Positions 1-6,038 of a DNA stretch of 6,038 nucleotides are shown here, piece after piece (position 1 is the stretch's first letter; each line of letters begins with the position of its first letter). Where the stretch lies: the NCBI GenBank assembly GCA_003484785.1, contig DNAD01000241.1, forward strand, positions 1 to 6,038, read 5' to 3'. This stretch comes from Lachnospiraceae bacterium. GTDB lineage: Bacteria; Bacillota; Clostridia; Lachnospirales; Lachnospiraceae. The translations under genes were made by a program, and so were the position numbers. The notes under the pieces were generated by a model. The model did not search any database. It worked only from the letters and a program-made list of their open reading frames with translations, and was not told the origin of the DNA.

Positions 1-13
1 GGCAAAACCCGTT

Positions 14-43
14 ACTATCACAGCCCAAAAGGCTGTGAATAGT
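14..43. repeat. Palindromic hairpin element downstream of the MFS gene
   Basis: ACTATCACAGCC (14-25) pairs with GGCTGTGAATAGT (31-43) around a five-base loop CAAAA. This gives a 12-bp stem with a single bulged A at 38. It lies about 50 bases beyond the stop of the minus-strand MFS gene. Neither side is followed by a strong T-run (on the minus strand only GGGTTTT comes after it), so a classical intrinsic terminator is doubtful. I recall similar CTGTGAATAGT palindromes as dispersed intergenic elements in Lachnospiraceae, but that is unverified here. Confidence 0.5.
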
Positions 44-49
44 CACCCT

Positions 50-86
50 GGAACGAGGAACCGTCCCCTCGTTTCACCCTCGTTCC
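50..86. repeat. REP-like inverted repeat (GGAACGAGG / CCTCGTTCC)
   Basis: GGAACGAGG (50-58) is the exact reverse complement of CCTCGTTCC (78-86), giving a 9-bp stem. A second CCTCGTT copy at 67-73 can pair with 52-58 instead, so two folds compete. The internal AACCGTCCCCTCGTT block resembles GGGGACGGTT elements that I remember as frequent repeats in clostridial genomes, sometimes linked to IS200-like Y1 transposases. That link is from memory. No transposase is visible here. The element sits 7 bases past the MFS stop codon and could also help end or stabilise its transcript. Confidence 0.5.
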
Positions 87-93
87 GGGAAAA

Positions 94-1161
94 TCAGCGG
101 CTCTGATTTTTATCCACTTTACGAAGCGCCAGCTGCAGGAGGACTATATTGAGAACTGCAAATACAAAAAGATATAGCGGCATAATGCCGATGCCCGCGT
201 GCTGCTGGAGTATCCCGAAAGCCAGGGGCATAAAGGTAGTGCCTACATAAGCCGCAGACATCTGTAAACCGATCACTGCGGCGGAATATTTCTTACCGAA
301 GTTTACCGGTGCCATATGCTGGAAGGTGGGGAATATCGGTCCCATACCCACTCCGATAACAACGAACCCGACTACAGCGACCATATAATGCACTCCCGGT
401 ATCAGGATCAGAATGATCCCAACTATCTCCACCAATACTCCGAGTTTAATGATCTTCCTGTCTCCAAGCTTATCTGTTATAAAACCCGAAAGAAATCTTC
501 CGAGGGCCAATCCGCCGAATATAAGAGATCCGAAGGAGGCGACAAGCGCGGGGGGAAGGACGTGCCCGTTTTTGTCAAAAAAGCTTGGAGTCCACAGAAA
601 GCATACTGATTCTCCGGCGGCGTATGCAAAAAAAGCGAGCAAAGTAAGGATCACTCCGGGGTGCCTGATAGTCTCCCACAGACTTGCGCTTTCCGTTATC
701 TCTTTCTCTTCGGAGACATTTTGTGCGCTTTTCCATAATGGCAGGGAAATGATCACTATAATCAGTATCGCCGTCTGAACATATGCAGTCCAGAGATAGC
801 CCTCGTTCCAGCGCGCCATTGAAATCGCTAAAGCCATGATATGCGGGCTTAACGCAGCGCCCACACCATAGAAGCAGTGTATGAAATCCATGGCCGAGCC
901 CGAATAATGATTTGCAACAAAATGATTTATGGAGGCGTCTATGGCTCCTGCCCCAAGCCCATACGGGATCGCTATTACAAGAAGCATCCAGAACCTGGTT
1001 GAAAGCGAAAAACCGTAAAGTCCCAATACTGACAGGAAAATGGAGACTACCACTATCCATTTCGTCTTAAATTTCTTTATCAACATCGGACTGGAAAGCG
1101 AGGCTATGATAGTCATAAAGGATATTGCCCTTGATACGTAACCGGAATACGAAGATGGTAC
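94..1161 (-). pseudogene. 5'-truncated MFS transporter (FucP/FHS-like permease remnant)
   Basis: This is a major facilitator superfamily secondary transporter of the inner membrane. The substrate is unknown; the closest feel is the fucose-permease-like group. The first ATG (1114-1116) would give 340 residues, but family-like sequence continues in frame upstream to about 1161 (VPSSYSGYVSRAISF), which matches the usual start of TM2. TM1 and the true start are absent. The upstream frame closes at a stop at 1225-1227 without another ATG, and no Shine-Dalgarno precedes the internal ATG. What remains, numbered from that ATG, includes the loop 2-3 basic segment LIKKFKTKW (12-20), a GLGAGAIDASINH block (53-65), HCFYGVGAALSP (80-91), a charged central loop near 130-145, and the second-half signature GRFLSGFITDKLGDRK at about 207-222. 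Full relatives are near 390-400 residues. The gene is probably non-functional unless the junction is an assembly artefact. The MFS assignment is firm; substrate and pseudogene status are inferred. Confidence 0.8.
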
Positions 1162-1473
1162 ATGATTAAAGATCTTCCGGTCGAGCTTCCGGTAACATGG
1201 GAGAATACCTACAATGTTTACTTTTCATTCATTATCATGGTGGATGACAGAGAGAAGCTGATGGATCATTTGAGTAAAAAGGGGATCGAATGCAAGATCC
1301 ATTACCCCATTCCCATACATAAACAGCAGGCCAGTATAGATTCGATCGGAGAGGTCTTTCTTCCAAAAACGGAAGCCCAGAATGAAAGGATACTGTCACT
1401 GCCTGTTTATCCCGGCCTTAAGGATGATCAGGTTGATTATATAATAAGATCCGTAGCAGAGTATTATTCATAG
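1162..1473 (+). pseudogene. C-terminal fragment of a DegT/DnrJ/EryC1/StrS aminotransferase
   Basis: About 103 codons encode the small C-terminal domain of a PLP-dependent sugar aminotransferase, the class that aminates nucleotide keto-sugars for surface polysaccharides or antibiotics. Visible hallmarks are DREKLMDHLSKKGIECK (29-45), the signature HYPIPIH (47-53), and the closing block ILSLPVYPGLKDDQVDYII (77-95). Complete enzymes are about 360-400 residues. The PLP-binding lysine and the whole large domain are missing, so it cannot be catalytic. An in-frame stop lies at 1132-1134, no ribosome site precedes the ATG, and the homology starts exactly where the divergent MFS gene loses its N-terminus. 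The ATG at 1162 is therefore probably just an internal or chance codon. Family assignment is secure. That it is a remnant is inferred; an assembly join is the alternative. Confidence 0.82.
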
Positions 1474-1539
1474 TCCGGGTGGACGCGCGGGGTTTATATA
1501 CAAAAAACGTTTCGATCAAAAAAAGGATGATGCGTTCAT

Positions 1540-1567
1540 TTGCTTTTAAGGCAGGTTTTGGTATAAT
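1540..1567 (+). promoter_or_regulatory. Sigma-A type promoter with extended -10 for the symporter-channel operon
   Basis: A perfect -10 TATAAT (1562-1567) is preceded by TG at 1559-1560 plus one base, the extended -10 arrangement. TTGCTT (1540-1545) serves as the -35, with a 16-bp spacer. Transcription would start near 1574, leaving a leader of about 110 nucleotides before the ATG at 1686. It is the only convincing promoter in the 212-base gap after the aminotransferase fragment and would serve the two downstream plus-strand genes. Confidence 0.75.
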
Positions 1568-1581
1568 CTATATGTTTTTAC

Positions 1582-1648
1582 TCCATCCGACAGAGATGGA
1601 ACATACCGGATGACCGTCAGGCTGATCGAATGCTCTGAAAACATTCGA
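1582..1648 (+). promoter_or_regulatory. Structured 5' leader with alternative hairpins
   Basis: The leader can form TCCATC (1582-1587) with GATGGA (1595-1600), or alternatively CATCCG (1584-1589) with CGGATG (1607-1612). The two overlap and exclude each other. A separate hairpin pairs TCGAATG (1626-1632) with CATTCGA (1642-1648) across a nine-base loop. There is no following T-run that would make a terminator, and I recognise no known riboswitch class. Regulation by this leader is a possibility only. Confidence 0.35.
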
Positions 1649-1667
1649 AGAAGACCTTCTGCATAAC

Positions 1668-1674
1668 GAGAGGA
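1668..1674 (+). promoter_or_regulatory. Ribosome binding site of the fusion symporter
   Basis: GAGAGGA lies 11 bases before the ATG at 1686. A second AGGA (1679-1682) is only three bases away, too close to be ideal. The first is slightly far, so translation may be moderate. The ATG at 1686 is supported because the ATPase-like domain begins directly after it. Confidence 0.5.
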
Positions 1675-1685
1675 AACCAGGAAAA

Positions 1686-3263
1686 ATGAAAAGCACACTT
1701 AGCCTGCAGGCGATCAACCACGCGGTTGAAGAAGCGGAGCAGTTTTTAAAAGGAAAAAGAGCGGCTGCAAAGGATGTCATCCGTATCAAAATGGGAATAG
1801 AAGAAGCCCTCCTGACATATCAGAACAAAATGGGAGAGGATGCTGAATTTTCCATGGATATGGGGATCAGCTTCGGCAAAAAAAGGATCCGCCTCGACAT
1901 TCCCGGAGCAATGATAGATCCGTTTATCTCAACGGAGCTTAACTCCGAAGAGGATGATTTTATGCGGCAGACGCTTGTAAGGATGGGGGAGCTGCCGCGC
2001 TGGCAATACCATCACGGGAGCAATCGCATTCTGTTCACCTTGTACAAAACACGCAGGCCGGAATGGGAGAGGCTGCTGATCGCCGTGGTCAGCGCCGTTA
2101 TCCTGGGTTTTTTCATGAAAATGATGCCGATGGATGCAAGGACCCTTATTCTGGAGGACGTGGTCTCACCGCTTTTGGCTAAGTTTCTGGGATTTTTGAA
2201 TGCCGTGGCCGGTCCGATGATCTTCCTGTCTGTCATCTGGGGTGTATATAGCATAGGGGATACGACGACCTTCAGTGTTATGGGCAAAAAGCTTGGGTTG
2301 AAATATTTGTTTTACCTTTGCCTCTTTACCGTTCTTGCCGCTCTGATAAGCCTGGCAGTTTTTGATCTTCGTTTCGGCGATTTCAGAGGGGGAGGCGAAC
2401 TGTCCGCGCTGTACCAGATGGTGTTGGACATCATCCCCGACAACCTCTTTGTACCTTTTGCCCGTGGGAATACGTTACAGATCCTTTTCGAAGGAATCGT
2501 TGTAGGTATCGCCATGCTGCTGATACGGCAGGAGACCCGCGTTGTTGCGGATCTGGCGGAGCAGATGAGCTATATCATTAACGGGATCATGGGCGTGATC
2601 AGCAGCCTTGTTCCGGAATTTGTATTCGGCAGCCTGTTTATGATCATTGCAACGAGTGAAAACGATGCGCTGGCGGTCGGTGGGCTCTTTTTCGTGATGA
2701 CCGTGGCTGTCTGTATCCTTTCGATGCTCATCCAGGGAGTGCACGCGTGCGCGAAGATAAAGATGTCCCCGTCGGATTTATGGAGAAAAACATTTCCAAC
2801 GTTTGTGATCTCGATCACCACCGCGTCCTCTTCCGCCGCATTTCCGAAGAATATGGAGATCTGCAGCAAAGAGCTGGGTATAGATAAGAAAATGGTCAGC
2901 TTCGGCGTACCGTTCGGGCAGGTGATCTACAAGCCTGCGGTGACGATCCTGTTCTGGTTTGCGGCGATCAGCGTTGCCTCACACAGCGGCACAGAGATAT
3001 CGCTGACATGGTATATTACGGCGATCCTGATGTCGGTGATCCTCTCCGCGGCAGCCCCTCCGGTTCCCGGCGGAATGAGCGCATCCTTTGCGATCCTGTT
3101 TTCGCAGCTGGGGCTTCCGTCTACTGATCTGGCGATGATTTTGACGCTTACTTCGGTTCTGGATTTCGTGGCAACGGCGACTAATATCTTCTCAGGGCAG
3201 TGCGTCCTTGCCATCGTATCGGAGGAGATCGGGTTCAGGAAGCCCCGGGAGACTATTTCATAA
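1686..3263 (+). CDS. GHKL/RsbW-like ATPase domain fused to a DAACS (GltP-type) dicarboxylate/amino-acid:cation symporter
   Basis: The 525-residue protein has two parts. Residues 1-120 are soluble and resemble the anti-sigma/histidine-kinase ATPase fold: an N-box-like helix IEEALLTYQNKMG (38-50), a weakened G1-like DIPGAMIDPF (71-80), and a closing GSNRILFTL strand (111-119). Residues 125-515 form the sodium:dicarboxylate symporter fold, with TM segments near 130-147, 163-190, 203-226, 266-280, 297-322 and 331-356. Then come hairpin HP1 with its serine-rich tip TASSSAAFP (379-387), TM7 (405-430), HP2 with APPVPGG (457-463), and TM8 (481-510). TM8 keeps LD (D493) and N500, but the position of the substrate-binding arginine of GltPh (R397) is alanine (A496). 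The TM7 NMDGT motif is replaced by a YKPAV-like stretch (415-419). Family membership is clear; the substrate and coupling ion are uncertain. It probably imports an organic acid or amino acid, with the N-terminal domain acting as a cytoplasmic regulator. It has its own promoter and is the first gene of an apparent operon with the channel gene 13 bases downstream. Confidence 0.85.
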   Translation: MKSTLSLQAINHAVEEAEQFLKGKRAAAKDVIRIKMGIEEALLTYQNKMGEDAEFSMDMGISFGKKRIRLDIPGAMIDPFISTELNSEEDDFMRQTLVRMGELPRWQYHHGSNRILFTLYKTRRPEWERLLIAVVSAVILGFFMKMMPMDARTLILEDVVSPLLAKFLGFLNAVAGPMIFLSVIWGVYSIGDTTTFSVMGKKLGLKYLFYLCLFTVLAALISLAVFDLRFGDFRGGGELSALYQMVLDIIPDNLFVPFARGNTLQILFEGIVVGIAMLLIRQETRVVADLAEQMSYIINGIMGVISSLVPEFVFGSLFMIIATSENDALAVGGLFFVMTVAVCILSMLIQGVHACAKIKMSPSDLWRKTFPTFVISITTASSSAAFPKNMEICSKELGIDKKMVSFGVPFGQVIYKPAVTILFWFAAISVASHSGTEISLTWYITAILMSVILSAAAPPVPGGMSASFAILFSQLGLPSTDLAMILTLTSVLDFVATATNIFSGQCVLAIVSEEIGFRKPRETIS

Positions 3264-3267
3264 GGAG
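3262..3267 (+). promoter_or_regulatory. Shine-Dalgarno AAGGAG serving two overlapping start codons
   Basis: AAGGAG overlaps the symporter stop codon TAA (3261-3263). It lies 5 bases before an ATG at 3273 and 9 bases before the ATG at 3277. Only the 3277 start opens the channel gene; the 3273 start gives a six-codon peptide. The overlap with the upstream stop favours translational coupling of the two genes. Confidence 0.7.
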
Positions 3268-3272
3268 CAGCC

Positions 3273-3293
3273 ATGTATGCGCGGGAAAAATAA
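3273..3293 (+). other. Short overlapping ORF (MYAREK) ahead of and across the channel start
   Basis: The ATG at 3273 reads Met-Tyr-Ala-Arg-Glu-Lys and stops at TAA 3291-3293. It is offset by one base from the channel frame and overlaps its first codons. It shares the ribosome site at 3262-3267 and has a spacing at least as good as that of the real start. It may be chance, or may lower or tune channel translation by diverting ribosomes. No conserved peptide is recognised. Confidence 0.3.
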
Positions 3294-6038
3294 GAAAAAG
3301 AAAAACACCGGAAACAGGTCGAAAAAACTTTTACTGTATCTGTTTCTGATCCTTTCAACGATCATTATCCTGATCACGGCTTCAGGACTGTTTATGGACA
3401 GCTTTGAGGACCGCCTGTATCCGCAGATCAGCCGCGCAGTTGTTCAGATCGCCAGGCTTCTTCCGGAGTATGAAAAAAATGAGGAAGCCCTCAGGGAAGC
3501 TTTTGAACAGATGCAGGAGAGCAGGGAGCAGGTATTAAAGACCGGCGGGTATGATCTGACAGGACAGTTTGAGACCAGTGAAAACGAGCTCGAGGATATC
3601 CTTCATGAAACACTTTCCTGGCCGGAGCGGGTTACAAAGCTGAAGGTGGGACGTGACGGATATGTTTTCGTTGCTTTAAGCGAGACCGGGGAGATCATTG
3701 CGCACCCTGAAGAGGAATATGTATCAGGTAAGCTGGCTGTTCTTTCGGATTCAAACAAGGGGTCGCTTCCTATCCTTCCGAAAAAAGACGATGTTATATC
3801 GATCGAGGATATCGATCCTTCCGTAAAGCCGGAAAGCATGGAATTCCCCCTTGTGCTGATAGGACCGGACATGGCCTCGATACAGGAAAATGCTACGGGC
3901 ACCATCATGGAAATGATCAACGAATGGCTCAGGATGATATCCTACGGAAGCATTCTGTCCTATAAGGATACCTATATCATCTGCGGGATACCTATGTATG
4001 AACTGGTCTCCTATTTAGCCTGGAATGCGCTTTTTGTTTCTGCGATCTATCTTATCATCGGCTGGTGCTTTGTCCGCTATTGCTGCCTGAAGCTGGATGA
4101 GGGGATACGGGAGCAGACCGGTTCTTCGGAAACAGAGAAAAATCTCAGACAGCGCCTTATCATCTGTGCCCTTATTGCCTCGGTGGTTTTATGTCTGCTA
4201 ACTCTGTACTGCCGTATCCTTTCCGATGCGACCAATGATCTGAGGACTTTGGAGCAGCACGCGAAAGCGGCGGTGGATACGCTTAATACCTACAATGACC
4301 AGAGAAAGGAGATCGCCGAATGGCTTGACAGACAGTACCTTATGCAGTGCCGTCTGGCAGCCTTCCTGGTAACCTCAAAGGAACAAGAAGACCTGACCAG
4401 AGGGGACATGAAGAGCTTTGCCGCAGCCCTCAGAGTAAAGCACGTATACCTGTTCGATAAAGAGGGCGCGGTAGTTGTGACAAATTCACCCTATGACCAC
4501 TTTAAGCTCAGCAGAAACCCGAAGGATCAGTCATACATCTTCAGGCAGCTTCTTGAAGGTGCCGACTATGTGATACAGGAACCTATGGAAAATCAGGTGA
4601 CCGGTGAATACACACAGTATATCGGCGTAAGCATCAGGGATATGGAGGATCTGAGCAACGGGTTTGTGCAGATAGCCGTAGATCCTTCCTTAAGAGACAG
4701 TCTGATAAGCCCTCTGAACGTGGATACCGTGCTGTCAAACCTCATCATCGGGCTTCCGGAGTCTGCGGTGGCAATTGAGAAGGATACGCTTAAGATCGTT
4801 TCCAGCACATGGATGGGATATCAGGGAAATGCGAAGGATGAGCTCAGAATATCGGAGGATGATCTGCAGGATGGCTACACCGGAGTTGTGTACATCGCAG
4901 GCGAGATGTTCTATGCCGGGTTTGGAGAATCGGAGGAGTTTTATCTGGTACCGCTGTTAAGATACAGGGGCCAGACAGATGCCCTGGCGGATGCTTTGTA
5001 TACAGGGATCCTTGCGCTTATCTTTTTCCTTTTGATGGTTGGAATCGCGCTTTATAAATACGATCCTCAAATGGAAATGCTTAAGGATGTCAAAGCTGCT
5101 TCACCCGATAACGGGCAGACTGAAAAGACAGATAACGAAAGAAGCAACCTCATCTTTAACGTATCAAGGCTGGTAAAGAGAAGTGACAAGAAAACCCTGG
5201 ATACAAGATGGGGAGTAAAACGTGTTCCCAGACAGGAGCGGACGCCGGAAATGCAGATGAAGACAGTGATCTACAGGGTGCTTTTACTCTTTTGTATCCT
5301 GGTATTGCTTCCCAACCTGTATGTCAGCTTTTACGGCGGTGAGACTGATACTTTAAACGGAGTGGCCTATGTGCTTTCGGGACACTGGACGAAGGGGTTC
5401 AATATTTTTGCCGTCACCTCCTGCATCTTCCTTCTTTGCGGAATGTATGTAACGGTCGTTCTGGTGGATCAGCTGCTGTACTGGATCGCCCGGGTCTCCG
5501 ACCGGAAAGTGGAAACGATATGCTTTGTGCTCAAAAGCGCGATAAATTATATATGTGTTATCATATTTATATACTACGGACTGGCTCAGTTCGGGGTGGA
5601 TACCAGAACGCTTCTTGCCTCTGCGGGGCTGCTTTCGCTGATCATCGGCCTCGGCGCCAAAGATCTGGTGAATGATATTATCGCCGGTTTCTTCATTATC
5701 TTCGAGGGAACCGTCAGAGTAGGTGATTTTATCATACTTGACGGTTTTGAGGGAATGGTACAGACGATCGGGATAAGGACAACGCAGGTAAAGCTGTATA
5801 CGGAAACCAAAATATTCAATAATTCCTCTCTCCGGGATATGATCCGCACGGACAGGGAAGCGGTACGTATGCCAATAGTTGTGTCGATCTCCTACAGTGA
5901 GGATATCCCCAGGGTGGAGCGCATCCTTGATGAGGAAATGTCGCAAATAACGGATGCCGTTGACGGGATCGCAAGACCTCCTGTGTATGAAGGTGTTGTA
6001 TCCCTTGGCGAAAGCAGCGTGGATTTAAGGATCGGCCT
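3277..6038 (+). CDS. MscS-type mechanosensitive channel with two extracellular Cache-like sensor modules (3' end outside window)
   Basis: An unbroken frame of 920 codons continues past the window edge. The lysine-rich start (2-17) leads into TM1 (18-38). Extracellular region one (39-243) carries a Cache/PAS-like strand pair, GRDGYVFV and GEIIAHPE (126-144). TM2 (244-265), a short cytoplasmic loop and TM3 (293-312) follow. Extracellular region two (313-570) has a double-Cache look: HVYLFDKEGAVVVTNS (389-404), an IQEPMENQVTGEYTQYIGV block (434-452), and a membrane-proximal SAVAIEKDTLKIVSS (496-510). After TM4 (573-594) and a charged linker come TM5 (664-684), TM6 (706-733), TM7 (750-771) and the pore helix ASAGLLSLIIGLGAKDLVND (781-800). 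In the pore helix, L788 and L792 align with the E. coli MscS seal residues L105 and L109. The beta domain follows: RVGDFI, IGIRTTQV and NNSS (813-851). MscS channels open under membrane tension and release solutes during osmotic downshift. The large sensors suggest extra ligand control, which is inferred. The start at 3277 is chosen for AAGGAG spacing and the basic N-terminus. Confidence 0.85.
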   Translation, partial: MRGKNKKKKNTGNRSKKLLLYLFLILSTIIILITASGLFMDSFEDRLYPQISRAVVQIARLLPEYEKNEEALREAFEQMQESREQVLKTGGYDLTGQFETSENELEDILHETLSWPERVTKLKVGRDGYVFVALSETGEIIAHPEEEYVSGKLAVLSDSNKGSLPILPKKDDVISIEDIDPSVKPESMEFPLVLIGPDMASIQENATGTIMEMINEWLRMISYGSILSYKDTYIICGIPMYELVSYLAWNALFVSAIYLIIGWCFVRYCCLKLDEGIREQTGSSETEKNLRQRLIICALIASVVLCLLTLYCRILSDATNDLRTLEQHAKAAVDTLNTYNDQRKEIAEWLDRQYLMQCRLAAFLVTSKEQEDLTRGDMKSFAAALRVKHVYLFDKEGAVVVTNSPYDHFKLSRNPKDQSYIFRQLLEGADYVIQEPMENQVTGEYTQYIGVSIRDMEDLSNGFVQIAVDPSLRDSLISPLNVDTVLSNLIIGLPESAVAIEKDTLKIVSSTWMGYQGNAKDELRISEDDLQDGYTGVVYIAGEMFYAGFGESEEFYLVPLLRYRGQTDALADALYTGILALIFFLLMVGIALYKYDPQMEMLKDVKAASPDNGQTEKTDNERSNLIFNVSRLVKRSDKKTLDTRWGVKRVPRQERTPEMQMKTVIYRVLLLFCILVLLPNLYVSFYGGETDTLNGVAYVLSGHWTKGFNIFAVTSCIFLLCGMYVTVVLVDQLLYWIARVSDRKVETICFVLKSAINYICVIIFIYYGLAQFGVDTRTLLASAGLLSLIIGLGAKDLVNDIIAGFFIIFEGTVRVGDFIILDGFEGMVQTIGIRTTQVKLYTETKIFNNSSLRDMIRTDREAVRMPIVVSISYSEDIPRVERILDEEMSQITDAVDGIARPPVYEGVVSLGESSVDLRIG

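Noticed and set aside
14..43. Intrinsic terminator for the MFS gene
   Set aside because: The stem is good but there is no proper U-run after it on the minus strand, so it is listed as a repeat instead.
316..778. Plus-strand ORFs opposite the MFS gene
   Set aside because: They are antisense shadows with polar, unstructured composition and no family resemblance.
575..1060. 161-codon minus-strand ORF inside the MFS gene
   Set aside because: It is a shifted-frame shadow of the MFS coding region; the MFS frame alone has recognisable motifs.
1474..1539. Terminator after the aminotransferase fragment
   Set aside because: Short A-runs are present, but no GC-rich stem precedes a T-run on the plus strand.
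2012..3358. Several minus-strand ORFs opposite the symporter
   Set aside because: They are antisense to a well-supported transporter and show no motifs; their hydrophobic stretches mirror the membrane codons.
5353..5946. 197-codon minus-strand ORF opposite the MscS core
   Set aside because: It is antisense to the conserved pore and beta domain of the channel, reads as a low-complexity, non-family protein, and has no supporting start site.

Overview
The window looks like a low-to-middle GC Firmicute chromosome, most likely of the Lachnospiraceae/Clostridia type. This rests on the resemblance of the proteins to families common in that group and on the clear sigma-A type promoter and AAGGAG ribosome sites. 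It is an inference from recall, not a database result.

Left part (1-1473). Positions 14-86 hold two inverted repeats that look like dispersed palindromic intergenic DNA. Next comes a minus-strand major facilitator superfamily (MFS) transporter whose first membrane segments are missing. It meets, head to head at about 1155-1170, a plus-strand fragment holding only the C-terminal quarter of a DegT/DnrJ/EryC1-type sugar aminotransferase. Homology for both genes ends at the same point. One deletion or rearrangement between two once-divergent genes, or an assembly chimera, would explain it.

Middle part (1474-3263). A 212-base spacer carries a good promoter with an extended -10 element and a leader of about 110 nucleotides with alternative hairpins. 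It drives a 525-residue fusion protein: a degenerate RsbW/histidine-kinase-like ATPase fold (about residues 1-120) joined to a DAACS/SDF (GltP-type) transporter (about 125-515). The core lacks the usual NMDGT motif and the substrate-binding arginine of TM8, so its substrate and coupling ion may be unusual.

Right part (3277 to the window edge). Thirteen bases after the symporter stop begins an uninterrupted reading frame of at least 920 codons that runs off the window. It has two successive membrane-anchored extracellular modules with Cache-like features, followed by a MscS-type mechanosensitive channel core whose pore leucines are conserved.

The symporter and the channel appear to form one transcription unit: an uptake carrier with a possible cytoplasmic regulatory domain, and a release channel with external sensors. 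A solute or osmotic control system is a plausible but untested reading. The fusion symporter paired with the sensor-MscS is the most interesting content of the window.
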